Assembly (NCBI GenBank): GCA_027296055.1
Contig: JAPUJT010000185.1
Location: forward strand, 1 to 64,000
DNA length: 64,000 nt
Source of the DNA: Planctomycetota bacterium
GTDB lineage: Bacteria; Planctomycetota; JAPUJT01
Direction: 5' to 3'
Part shown: positions 8,735 through 16,884 of the stretch, one piece after another
Position numbering within the stretch: position 1 is the first letter of the stretch
Layout: each line of letters starts with the position of its first letter
Position numbers and translations under genes: made by a program
The notes under the pieces: model-generated
Told to the model about the DNA's origin: nothing
Databases searched by the model: none
Seen by the model: the letters and a program-made list of their open reading frames with translations, nothing else

Positions 8735-10599
8735 CTGCCCGCCTCCAGTTTCAGGTCCAGGGAGGCCTCCCCCACATGCGGGGCCCATGCCCGGATCGCC
8801 ACGGTTTCGGGGACGCTCTCGCCGAACCGGACCAGCCAGGTTTGCTCCGTCTTTCCTCCGTTACCGTCCAGGGCGCCGACCGATCGGCGCGCCGGAGCGG
8901 TCAGGAGTTCCGCTCCTTCGGGGAGCTGCAGTTCTATCTGGAGTCGCTGCAGCTGCCGGCTGGTAGAGCCCATGTTCGATTCGGTCCGGAGAAACCCGCT
9001 ATTGATGAGTCGTACCCGGATACGGAGCAGGCCGTCTCCCAGGTCATCCACCCGATCCCGGATCAGTTCCAGCCGCGGCAGCCTTTCCGCAATCAGCTTG
9101 AGCATGTCCACGTTGGGATCGATCAGCTTCTCAGCGAGCTCGACCGGCGGATTCAGGCGACAACGCGGATAAAATCCGCCGACTTCCACTTCCTTTCCGG
9201 GGAAGTCCGGGTGCTCGATCTTCTCCCACTCGACAAACCCCGGGTAGTGATTCTCGTCGAGCCATTTTAGGGCCCTCAGCTCCTCCGCTCCCCGCTTGTC
9301 CTCCTTATCCTTTCCCTTCTTCTCGTCCACCTTCGCAGGCTTCTCTTCGTCCGATTCCCCTTCGTCCTTGCTTTCGGGGGCCTCTTCGTCTTGATTTTCG
9401 TCATCCTCCTGCTCGGTCTCTCGGTCACCTGGCTTCTCGGCCTCGTCTTCGGTCTTCCCGTCCTCGGTTCCGGGCGTCTCCTCGTCCTTGGTCTCCTCGT
9501 CTTTCTCCTTCTCCTTCTTCGTTTTGGGCACCCACCACCCCCGCGTCCCCAGCGCCCAGCGTCCGTAGTGGAAGTACGCCCACTCGAGGAACGAGCCTGC
9601 GGGCTTTCCGGGCTTCGGGGCGTCCTTCATCTCGTGCAGATCTTGGTAGGCTTTCGCGAGGTGCTCGACGTACGGTGCGTCCTTGCTCAGCAAGGTGGTC
9701 TTGTTCCGCTTTTTCTCGGACCCGGAATTCGGTTTCCACATGTGCTCCAGATTCCCATCCGGCGTGAAGCAGAACACGGCAGCGATGTTGAGGTGATCGA
9801 AAGCGAAATCCATGACGGCCCGCGTTTCCGGCTCGGACACGGCGTGCGACCCGGCCCCGGATTTGAACGACGGATACTTGAAGGTCATGTTCCGATTGAA
9901 ATCGACGCCGCCGACGGGATCCTCATTCCATCGCTCATCCCCGTCGTTGTCCCTCCCCTCGGTGTAAAGCAGGTACATGCCCTGCTCGTTCTTCACCCGG
10001 TCGGCCTTGATCAAGATACGCGGGTCCTTCGGGTGTGGGAGCCACTCGCCGGAGGAATCTTTCACCCGCATCATCGTCATCATGCCGTCGCCGTTCAGAT
10101 CCTCCGGTCCGTCCTCGTCAATCCGATCGTCGCGATCGTCGTCATGAGGGCGGGAGTTCATGGCCACTTCCCGATCCGGATTACCGAAGCTCCTCTCGGT
10201 CGCATCCGGGGACGGTCTGGGAATGAAGTAGAACGTCGTGCGCTCGAGAAGGGCTGCGGCTTCCTCATCTGCCACGAGCTTCTTCGCCATCTCGACCGTG
10301 AGGTACGAGCCGAGAAGATGGGCTGCGTGAACGCTCCCGAGGACGAGAATGGCGGGTTTGGCGTCTGCTTCCCCGGAAGCGATGGTCGCCACGAGGATGT
10401 CCCGGCCGTTCGCGGTCTTCCCCAGCGAACGGACGGTGCAGAGTTCGTGCTGCCCAAGTTTCTCCAGCTCATCGAAGAAGGAGGTGTAATTCCGATAGAT
10501 CCTGATCTCAGGAGTCGTCTGGGCTCGACCGACTCCGAACGGGATCTGGAAGAGAACAAGGATTAGCGTAAGTCGAGCGAACGGCCGCCAGGGATGCAT
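8731..10599 (-). CDS. Secreted M14-like protein lacking zinc ligands (probable pseudopeptidase)
   Basis: 622 residues with a signal peptide ending near GRAQ. It aligns through its length with the neighbouring M14 enzyme, but the metal site is broken. HANE is HAAH (H91, H94), the third ligand in SYHNSGG is replaced by CFTPDG near 276-281, and the catalytic Glu region TNELW becomes GTRGWW. DxDxDG-type loops are kept. An extreme Glu/Asp/Lys-rich insertion spans about residues 360-440. It is the first gene of the operon and coupled by ATGA to the intact enzyme. A regulatory, binding or scaffold role is more likely than catalysis. Confidence 0.85.
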   Translation of the reverse strand: MHPWRPFARLTLILVLFQIPFGVGRAQTTPEIRIYRNYTSFFDELEKLGQHELCTVRSLGKTANGRDILVATIASGEADAKPAILVLGSVHAAHLLGSYLTVEMAKKLVADEEAAALLERTTFYFIPRPSPDATERSFGNPDREVAMNSRPHDDDRDDRIDEDGPEDLNGDGMMTMMRVKDSSGEWLPHPKDPRILIKADRVKNEQGMYLLYTEGRDNDGDERWNEDPVGGVDFNRNMTFKYPSFKSGAGSHAVSEPETRAVMDFAFDHLNIAAVFCFTPDGNLEHMWKPNSGSEKKRNKTTLLSKDAPYVEHLAKAYQDLHEMKDAPKPGKPAGSFLEWAYFHYGRWALGTRGWWVPKTKKEKEKDEETKDEETPGTEDGKTEDEAEKPGDRETEQEDDENQDEEAPESKDEGESDEEKPAKVDEKKGKDKEDKRGAEELRALKWLDENHYPGFVEWEKIEHPDFPGKEVEVGGFYPRCRLNPPVELAEKLIDPNVDMLKLIAERLPRLELIRDRVDDLGDGLLRIRVRLINSGFLRTESNMGSTSRQLQRLQIELQLPEGAELLTAPARRSVGALDGNGGKTEQTWLVRFGESVPETVAIRAWAPHVGEASLDLKLEAGR

Positions 10600-10723
10600 G
10601 CAATCTCCTCCACCGGGGAAGGGAACATTCTAGCACGAACTCGATACGAGTCACCGCGAAAGAAGGAACCACCCATCAGGCGCACCCCGTCGACTCACCG
10701 CATCGGGTCTTTCGAGATTCCGG

Positions 10724-10751
10724 TTGACAGGGGCCGGGGGCCTCTTCTAAA
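10724..10751 (+). promoter_or_regulatory. Sigma70-like promoter for the Gly-rich lipoprotein gene
   Basis: A perfect TTGACA at 10724-10729 is followed after 16 bp by TCTAAA at 10746-10751. The lipoprotein ATG is at 10797, leaving a leader of about 40 nt that carries GAGGAGGT. The -10 matches consensus at four of six positions. Confidence 0.55.
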
Positions 10752-10796
10752 CTGCCCCACTTCGAAACGCCACACTTTTCTCTAGAGGAGGTAAGA

Positions 10797-11492
10797 ATGC
10801 GGGCAAAAGTCCAGCTTGTTTTGGTGATGGTCGGCCTCCTGACGTTGGGGCTTTCTTCCTGCAACCTGCTGCCCTTTGGCGGCGGTGGTGGAGGTGGTGG
10901 AGGTGGTGGAGGTGGAGGATACGTCCAACCCGCCATGAGTCCCTACATGAACGCGCAGGACCTTTCTGACTATCAGGAAGGGCGCTGGGTACATTACAAG
11001 ACGGAGGTATCTGGGTCGACGATGGAATCGACCATCAAGGTGGTCGGCAAAGAAGGCGAAAACCTCTGGATCGAGGTTGGCACCATCGTCGCCGGATCGG
11101 AGACCACCCATTTGCTCCTCGTCCAGCCTGACCGGAAGGTGGTCAAGGCCTTCTTCGCCGGCAAGGACGCCGAGAAGTGGGCCAAGTGCGATATAAGCGA
11201 GATTGACCAGCCCACGGCCGCGGGAGGCGAAACCCCCGATGTCGAGATCAAGGAGTCGGACGAGCAGAAGACCGTCGGGGCCGGTGAGTTCGCCTGCCAT
11301 CGGATCGACACCACCCCCGGGGGGGGAGAAACGATCACGATCTGGTACAGCAAGGATGTCTTCCAGCTCTCGACCGGCGGGAGCGAGCATGGCGGAATGA
11401 CCGCGATGGAAACAACGGGGATGAAGAAGTGGCTCGAGGGAATGGGATCCGACGCCAAGCCGCACTTTGATATTCCGAAGGACGAAGAATAG
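10797..11492 (+). CDS. Lipoprotein with polyglycine linker, unknown function
   Basis: 231 residues. A lipoprotein signal (lipobox GLSSC, Cys22) is followed by a run of 14 glycines and then a soluble beta-rich domain that begins with ALSxYxEGRWVHYKTE-type sequence. I recognise no enzymatic motif. GAGGAGGT seven bases before the ATG is a near-ideal ribosome binding site. A TTGACA promoter lies upstream and a strong terminator downstream, so the gene is monocistronic. The glycine run probably acts as a flexible spacer from the membrane anchor. It is encoded by GGT/GGC/GGA repeats that could change length by slippage. Confidence 0.88.
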   Translation: MRAKVQLVLVMVGLLTLGLSSCNLLPFGGGGGGGGGGGGGGYVQPAMSPYMNAQDLSDYQEGRWVHYKTEVSGSTMESTIKVVGKEGENLWIEVGTIVAGSETTHLLLVQPDRKVVKAFFAGKDAEKWAKCDISEIDQPTAAGGETPDVEIKESDEQKTVGAGEFACHRIDTTPGGGETITIWYSKDVFQLSTGGSEHGGMTAMETTGMKKWLEGMGSDAKPHFDIPKDEE

Positions 11493-11524
11493 CCCAGTCC
11501 GATTTTCACGACCTGTACGAAAAG

Positions 11525-11546
11525 AGCCCCGGAGAAATCCGGGGCT
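11525..11546. terminator. Bidirectional rho-independent terminator
   Basis: A perfect 9-bp stem AGCCCCGGA / TCCGGGGCT with a GAAA loop. On the plus strand it is followed by TCTTCTTT and on the minus strand by CTTTTC. It lies between the plus-strand lipoprotein gene and the convergent end of the metal operon, so it can serve both. Confidence 0.85.
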
Positions 11547-11644
11547 TCTTCTTTGCCCTGGGGGTCGAATCGGACGCCCGGCCCCCTCACGGATCGAGGA
11601 TCGAAACGGAAGAGGGATTCCTGGATGAGATAAATGAATTGCCT

Positions 11645-12112
11645 TCAATGAACATGGCGAATCCCGCGACCTACCAGGACATAATTGATCGGAAACGCGG
11701 CGATGAATCCAGCGAGCAACGCCAATGACATCCCGCCCCAGAATAACGCACTCCCGAGTCCAGCTTCCATGACACCAGGCGTGTATACTTCAACCAGCAC
11801 TTCGGCGGTTTCCATCACTGCAATGCTCAATCCCTCCGCAATCAACACCTGACGAACAGCATCCTTCAGGGTGAAGCGCGCTCTCAAGAGCGGAATGAGT
11901 CCAAGAGCGAAACCGAAAACGAAACCTAGAATCACGGCCAAGACAATTGTCAGAACATTGGACAAACCTAGCGCCGTCCCGACAATGATGCCGATGACTT
12001 CTCCGATTCCACAACCCAACAAGCAATGTGCTGTCGCGCTGGTCGCGAGCTTCAACTTGGCGCGAGTGGTAGGCTCGTGATGGGTCTCGTGTTCATGATG
12101 AGAGTGTTCCAA
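11645..12112 (-). CDS. DUF4396 integral membrane protein with His-rich N-terminus
   Basis: About 155 residues. A cytoplasmic-looking His/Glu-rich segment (EHSHHEHETHHE) is followed by ATAHCLLGCGIGE and several membrane helices, ending AAFPINYVLVGRG-IRHVH. This pattern fits DUF4396 proteins, which often neighbour heavy-metal genes. The start is a TTG at 12110-12112 with AGGAG six bases upstream. A second TTG at 12140-12142 is possible but lacks a ribosome binding site. It is the last gene of the metal efflux operon. The His-rich tail suggests metal contact. Function is otherwise unknown. Confidence 0.78.
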   Translation of the reverse strand: MEHSHHEHETHHEPTTRAKLKLATSATAHCLLGCGIGEVIGIIVGTALGLSNVLTIVLAVILGFVFGFALGLIPLLRARFTLKDAVRQVLIAEGLSIAVMETAEVLVEVYTPGVMEAGLGSALFWGGMSLALLAGFIAAFPINYVLVGRGIRHVH

Positions 12113-12197
12113 GGCTGACTCCTGAAGACACGTGGCTGACAAATGGCGAGCCGCTCGGCCGGCGGCGGCGCGCTTACTCCTTCACCTTTGCCCCCCG

Positions 12198-13106
12198 CTA
12201 GTGATCGTCATGATCGCCCCCATGATCCTCCTTGTGATCGCCGGTCACATGCCTCTTGAGTTCGTCGACTTTGCTCTTGTACTTCTCGAAGACCTCGATC
12301 GTTTCTTTCTTCTTGCCGGCGTCCGCCGCCGCGTCGATCTCCTTGAAGAGCCCGATGACGGTTTCGCAGATCTTCTCGACCTTCGATTCGTCATGGTGGG
12401 GGGCCAGGTCTGGCAACTTCGTGCACACGTGCGAGATCTTCTCCGCTATCGCATGGACCTTTTCCAGGTCGCCGCTGTGGATCAATCCTTGAATCGTCTC
12501 GAGGTGATCCTCGAGGCGCGCCACGGCGTCTTTGTAATTGTCCGGGACGGCGGGCGGATACTCGAATCCCTTGACGTTCAGTGTCTCTCCACCGATACGG
12601 AAGATGACAACGGCCGAGAACTCTAGATTCACCGGTTTCGTTTCCATGCTGCACGTCGGGCACTTGCCCGGCTCCTCGAGCAGCACGTCGGGATGCATCG
12701 AGCACGTGTAGCCAATGAGAGGGAATTCCACAGCGAAGTAGGGCGTAGCATCCTTCTTCTCGAGTCCGTGCCCGTCTCCTCCGTGTTGAGCATGGGGTTT
12801 CACCACGGCGAATTCCACGAGGTAGTCCCCCATCTCCCGGACCTCGCCCCCGTGGCCGAGACCCTGGCTCTTGGAACCCTTCGGGGCGACGGCCTTCATT
12901 GTGAGGGTCCGCTTCCCTCCAGCCTGTGGTTCGATGACCAGGGTGGCCGTGGTCCCCTTCAGGTCCACAGGCCTCTTCTCTTTGTCAGCCAGGTAGACCC
13001 TGATCTCGGCCTTGTCCCTTTCCTCCTCCTCGTGGTGGTGCTCCTGGGCGTTGGCTTGTCCCGCGTAGGCGACGATCAGAATGGCGATCCAGTGGATACG
13101 CTTCAT
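12198..13106 (-). CDS. Secreted heavy-metal-binding-domain (HMBD) protein with C-terminal helical domain
   Basis: 302 residues with a signal peptide (cleavage near GQANA). The order is His-rich mature N-terminus (EHHHEEEE), a beta domain to about 130, then the HMBD motif YTCSMHP (133-139) with CPTC at 149-152. The family signature is YTCPMHP plus CPxCGM. After this comes an alpha-helical domain about 185-290 ending in a His/Asp-rich tail. The helical domain is clearly paralogous to the lipoprotein encoded next upstream, sharing GDL-VHA and EIDAAADAGKK. Likely periplasmic metal binding in support of the RND pump. Confidence 0.85.
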   Translation of the reverse strand: MKRIHWIAILIVAYAGQANAQEHHHEEEERDKAEIRVYLADKEKRPVDLKGTTATLVIEPQAGGKRTLTMKAVAPKGSKSQGLGHGGEVREMGDYLVEFAVVKPHAQHGGDGHGLEKKDATPYFAVEFPLIGYTCSMHPDVLLEEPGKCPTCSMETKPVNLEFSAVVIFRIGGETLNVKGFEYPPAVPDNYKDAVARLEDHLETIQGLIHSGDLEKVHAIAEKISHVCTKLPDLAPHHDESKVEKICETVIGLFKEIDAAADAGKKKETIEVFEKYKSKVDELKRHVTGDHKEDHGGDHDDH

Positions 13107-13136
13107 GACAGCTCCTCCCTGATTGTTTTCCTCATG

Positions 13137-13598
13137 TTAATGCTGATGCCCCTCATGCGGGTCTACCTTCTTGACATGTTTCTTGAGCTCGGCGATCAGT
13201 CCTCGCATCTTATCGTGTACCTGAATTGTCTCCTGCTTCTTGCCGGCGTCAGCTGCCTCGTCGATCTCCGTGAACATCCCGGCCAGTTCCTTTGACTTGA
13301 TGTTCACGTCTCGGAGCTTCTCCTGTGGGAGATCCTCTTTGGCGAGAGCGGATAGCTTCTCCGCAATCTTCTGGATATTTGCGGCAACGGCGTGGACGTC
13401 ATCCAGGTCTCCCTTGGCTATCAGATCGTCGATTTTCTTCGAGAGCTCCTCACACTTCTCCACCGCTGCAGCATAGTGATCCGGCACGTCAACGGTCTCT
13501 CCACTTCCGTGGTGACCATCTCCATCCTGATGATCCCCCTCGGTACAGCCTCCGAAGGCGAGGCCAAGCGCCATAGCGAATACGAACATTCCCTTCAT
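13137..13598 (-). CDS. Helical lipoprotein paralogous to the HMBD protein C-terminus
   Basis: 153 residues. The signal peptide has lipobox AFGGC and is followed by a His/Asp-rich segment (GDHQDGDGHHGSG). The body is a predicted helical bundle of about 100 residues, ending HEGHQH. It shares VPDHYAAAVEKCEEL-type and EIDEAADAGKKQETI sequences with the downstream HMBD protein. The start at 13596-13598 has AAGGAG eight bases upstream. The open frame extends to 13733, but that extension overlaps the pump gene and is not needed. Probable periplasmic metal-binding accessory anchored in a membrane. Confidence 0.8.
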   Translation of the reverse strand: MKGMFVFAMALGLAFGGCTEGDHQDGDGHHGSGETVDVPDHYAAAVEKCEELSKKIDDLIAKGDLDDVHAVAANIQKIAEKLSALAKEDLPQEKLRDVNIKSKELAGMFTEIDEAADAGKKQETIQVHDKMRGLIAELKKHVKKVDPHEGHQH

Positions 13599-13677
13599 AT
13601 TGGCTCCTTTCTGGAGTCGGCGAGCGAATGCCGTGGCATCTCGCTTCATCTCTTCGAACGAGTCATCCAGTGTAGAC

Positions 13678-16600
13678 CTAACCTCCGAATTCTTCAGGCT
13701 TTCTTCTATGAGTCCTCTCCACACGCCGTGCAAATGCCATGAGATCGGCCGGCACCTCGTGAGCGTCGATTGCTTGCTCTTCCTCGACCTCGCGCTCGTA
13801 GACCTTGCGGCCGAACTTTAAGAAGAGGGCGGGGGTCACTAGCTGATCCAGAAGGGTACTGGAGATCAGCCCCCCGATCACCACGATCGCGAGGGGATGC
13901 AGGATTTCCTTGCCCGTATCGCCGGCGCCCAGAGCGAGAGGGACGAGGCCTAGCGTCGTCGTGACCGCTGTCATCATGACCGGCGCCAGCCGCTCCAGGG
14001 TGCCGCGCACGATCATCTGCTCATCGAACTTCTCGCCCTCGTACTTCATTAGATGGATGTAATGAGAGAGCATCATGATGCCGTTACGCATCACGATGCC
14101 GGTGAGTGTCAGAAAGCCGATGAGGGATGCGACCGAGAGGGTTCGATCGCCGAAGAGATAGACCCCCGCGACCCCCCCGACGAAAGCCAGGGGAAGGTTC
14201 ACCATGCACTGGAGTGCTGGCCGCCAGGAGCCAAGCGCCTTCATGAGGAGGGCAAAGACGACCAGCATGGCGAAAATGCTGAGGATGTAAATTCGCCGCA
14301 TCGCCGCCTGCTGCGCTTCGAACTGACCCCCGTACTGGACGAAATAGCCCTGTGTCAGCTCGAGCTTCGGCTCCAGCGCGCGGATGTCCTCGATCACGCT
14401 TGCCAGATCTCGCCCCTGCACGTTGCACTGGACCACGATCCGACGCATCACGTTCTCACGGTTGATCGTGTTCGGGCCGGCCGTCCGCTCCACCTCCGCG
14501 AACGTGGAGAGGGGGAGATGAGCCCCCGAGGGCGTCTCGATGAGCGTCCGGCCGATCACCGTGGGGTCGTTGCGGGAGGCCTCGTCAAACCAGACCACCA
14601 TCTCGAAGATCCGCTGACCCTCCAGCACTTCGGAGACGATCCGGCCCTGGAGCGCCGTCTCCAATGTCTCCGCCACCTCTCTCTTCGTGAGCCCGTAGCG
14701 CTGGATCTCATCGTGTTTCAGCCGGATCTTTACCTGAGGGATGTCGACCTGGGCCTCAACCAGCAGGTCCACCACACCGTCGATCTTGCGCATGAAGTCG
14801 TACATCTGCTGGGCCTTCGTGCGCAAGATCAGGAGATCCGGGCCGAAGATCTTTACCGCGATCTGCGCCCGGATGCCCGACAGCAGGTGGTCGATGCGGT
14901 GCGAGATCGGCTGGCCTACGTTCAAGTCCACTCCGGACATGTAGGCGAGTCGGTCGCGGATGTCCTTCATGATCTCATCACGCGAGCGATCGCTCTCTTC
15001 GAGGCGCACGTCGATCTCGGAGTAATTCACGTTTTCCGCGTGCTCGTCCAGTTCGGCGCGGCCGGTCCGCCGCGCCGTGGACTCGACCTCCGGTACCTCG
15101 CGAATCAGGTTCTCGGCGATCGTGCCCAGACGGTTGGACTCTTTCAGCGACGTCCCAGGAGCGGCGACGACGTTGACCGTGAAGGTCCCCTCGTTGAAGG
15201 GAGGGAGGAACTCTCCGCCCGTATTGAGATAGGCAGCCAGGGCCACCGCCACGAGAGTCGCGGCGCCGGCCATGACCTTGTAGGGGTGTCGGAGAGCCCA
15301 GCGGACGACTCTCCTGTCCACACGTTTCATGATCGCGAGGAGGAACGAATCTTTCGTGTGCGAGGTGATCTTGGCGCGTGGGAGGAGGTACGAGGCCAGG
15401 ACTGGCGTGACCGTGACCGAAACCAGAAGAGAGGCGAAGAGAGCGACGATATAGGAGACCGCCACGGGCGCGAACATCCTCCCCTCGATTCCGCCGAGGT
15501 TCAGCAACGGCACCACGACCACGGCGACTATGAGGGTTGCGTAGACGATCGAATTCCGAATCTCGGAGGAGGCCTGGAAGACGACCGCCAGGTAGGGCGC
15601 CGGATTCGACTTGGCGCGGTTCTCCCTCAGGCGGCGGAAGATATTCTCCACATCTACGATGGAGTCATCGACCAGCTCGCCGATCGCCACCGCAAGTCCC
15701 CCCAGGGTCATCGTGTTGATGCTCATCTCGAACCAGTCGAAGACGAACACCGTCGTGATCATCGAAAGAGGGATGGCCGTCAGGTTTATCAAGGAAGTGC
15801 GGAAGTTCCACAGGAAGAGGAAGAGGACAATGACGACCAGGATCGCGCCGTCACGGAGGGCCTCGACTACATTGGCCATTGCAGCGTTGATGAACTCTTC
15901 TTGGCGGAAGATCTTGTTGTGGATCTTCACGTCCGGGGGGAGGGATTCCTTGATCCTTTCCAGCGCCGCATCCACCTTCTCGGTCAGCGCAATCGTGTCC
16001 GCTCCGGGCTGCTTCTGGATCGCTATGATGATGGCCGGCTCGCTGTTCACGCTCCCGTCTCCGCGCTGTACGGCCTTGCCGAAGCGCACTTCCGCCACAT
16101 GCTTGACCAGGACGGAGGAGGGATCGGCCGGCTTCACGACCGCATTCTCGATCTCCTCGAGCGAGCCCACGCGTCCCAGGATCCGGATGAGGTACTCCTT
16201 GCGGTCCTCGAGGATAAATCCTCCACCCGTATTGAGGTTCGATGCCTCTACCGCGTGAGTCAGCTCTCCCAGGGTTACGTCGTACTGGCGGAGACGGCGG
16301 GGGTTGGTGATGACCTGGTACTGCTTCTCGCCACCGCCCATCACGGTTACCTGGGAGATGCCGCTGATCGCAAGCAGCTGCGGCCGGATCGCCCACTCGG
16401 CATGCGTGCGGATGTCCAGCGGGGAGGTCGTACCGTCCTCGCTCGTCAGCCCCACCAGAATGATCTCGCCCATGATGGAAGAGATCGGTGTCATCACCGG
16501 CTCCGTGCCCTCGGGTAGGCGTTCGCGGGCAATCAGGAGCCGCTCCGCGACGATCTGCCGATCCGTGAAGATATTGGTGCCCCAGTCGAACTCCACCCAG

Positions 16601-16878
16601 ACGATCGAGAGGCCGATGCCGCTCGCCGAACGGACGCGCTGCACGTCCGTCGCCCCGTTCATCATCGACTCGATGGGGAAGGTAACGAGTACCTCGACCT
16701 CTTCCGGGGCCAGTCCGGTCGCCTCGGTCATGATGGTGACGGTGGGGCGATTGAGGTCGGGCAGGACGTCGACCTTCATCTGGGTGACGAGATAACCGCC
16801 GTAGAGGATTGTGATGAGCGCGAGCGCCACGATCATCAGGCGGTTCTTCAACGAGAAGGCGATGACCTTGTTGAGCAT
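13678..16878 (-). CDS. Heavy-metal RND efflux pump (CzcA/CusA family)
   Basis: 1066 residues, the normal length for an HME-RND inner-membrane transporter. TM1 is near residues 12-32. The family motif GGLAVAIGELVDD spans 393-405, with the proton-relay acids D404/D405 and E411 in DVEN. The C-terminal half shows the expected TM8-TM12 pattern. It sits six bases downstream of its adaptor gene and uses proton motive force to move metal ions from periplasm or cytoplasm through the TolC partner. Cation specificity (Cu/Ag versus Zn/Co/Cd/Hg) cannot be set from sequence alone. Confidence 0.96.
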   Translation of the reverse strand: MLNKVIAFSLKNRLMIVALALITILYGGYLVTQMKVDVLPDLNRPTVTIMTEATGLAPEEVEVLVTFPIESMMNGATDVQRVRSASGIGLSIVWVEFDWGTNIFTDRQIVAERLLIARERLPEGTEPVMTPISSIMGEIILVGLTSEDGTTSPLDIRTHAEWAIRPQLLAISGISQVTVMGGGEKQYQVITNPRRLRQYDVTLGELTHAVEASNLNTGGGFILEDRKEYLIRILGRVGSLEEIENAVVKPADPSSVLVKHVAEVRFGKAVQRGDGSVNSEPAIIIAIQKQPGADTIALTEKVDAALERIKESLPPDVKIHNKIFRQEEFINAAMANVVEALRDGAILVVIVLFLFLWNFRTSLINLTAIPLSMITTVFVFDWFEMSINTMTLGGLAVAIGELVDDSIVDVENIFRRLRENRAKSNPAPYLAVVFQASSEIRNSIVYATLIVAVVVVPLLNLGGIEGRMFAPVAVSYIVALFASLLVSVTVTPVLASYLLPRAKITSHTKDSFLLAIMKRVDRRVVRWALRHPYKVMAGAATLVAVALAAYLNTGGEFLPPFNEGTFTVNVVAAPGTSLKESNRLGTIAENLIREVPEVESTARRTGRAELDEHAENVNYSEIDVRLEESDRSRDEIMKDIRDRLAYMSGVDLNVGQPISHRIDHLLSGIRAQIAVKIFGPDLLILRTKAQQMYDFMRKIDGVVDLLVEAQVDIPQVKIRLKHDEIQRYGLTKREVAETLETALQGRIVSEVLEGQRIFEMVVWFDEASRNDPTVIGRTLIETPSGAHLPLSTFAEVERTAGPNTINRENVMRRIVVQCNVQGRDLASVIEDIRALEPKLELTQGYFVQYGGQFEAQQAAMRRIYILSIFAMLVVFALLMKALGSWRPALQCMVNLPLAFVGGVAGVYLFGDRTLSVASLIGFLTLTGIVMRNGIMMLSHYIHLMKYEGEKFDEQMIVRGTLERLAPVMMTAVTTTLGLVPLALGAGDTGKEILHPLAIVVIGGLISSTLLDQLVTPALFLKFGRKVYEREVEEEQAIDAHEVPADLMAFARRVERTHRRKPEEFGG

Positions 16879-16884
16879 GGTCTG

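Noticed and set aside
9391-10566. Long plus-strand open frame opposite the M14-like gene, and similar long frames opposite the RND pump (14053-16518) and kinase (49698-51674).
   Set aside because: They are antisense shadows produced by GC-rich codon bias. They have no ribosome binding sites or family motifs, and the opposite strands carry clear protein families.
13599-13733. N-terminal extension of the helical lipoprotein into the RND pump gene.
   Set aside because: The ATG at 13598 has AAGGAG and begins a proper lipoprotein signal. The extension only overlaps the pump 3-prime end.
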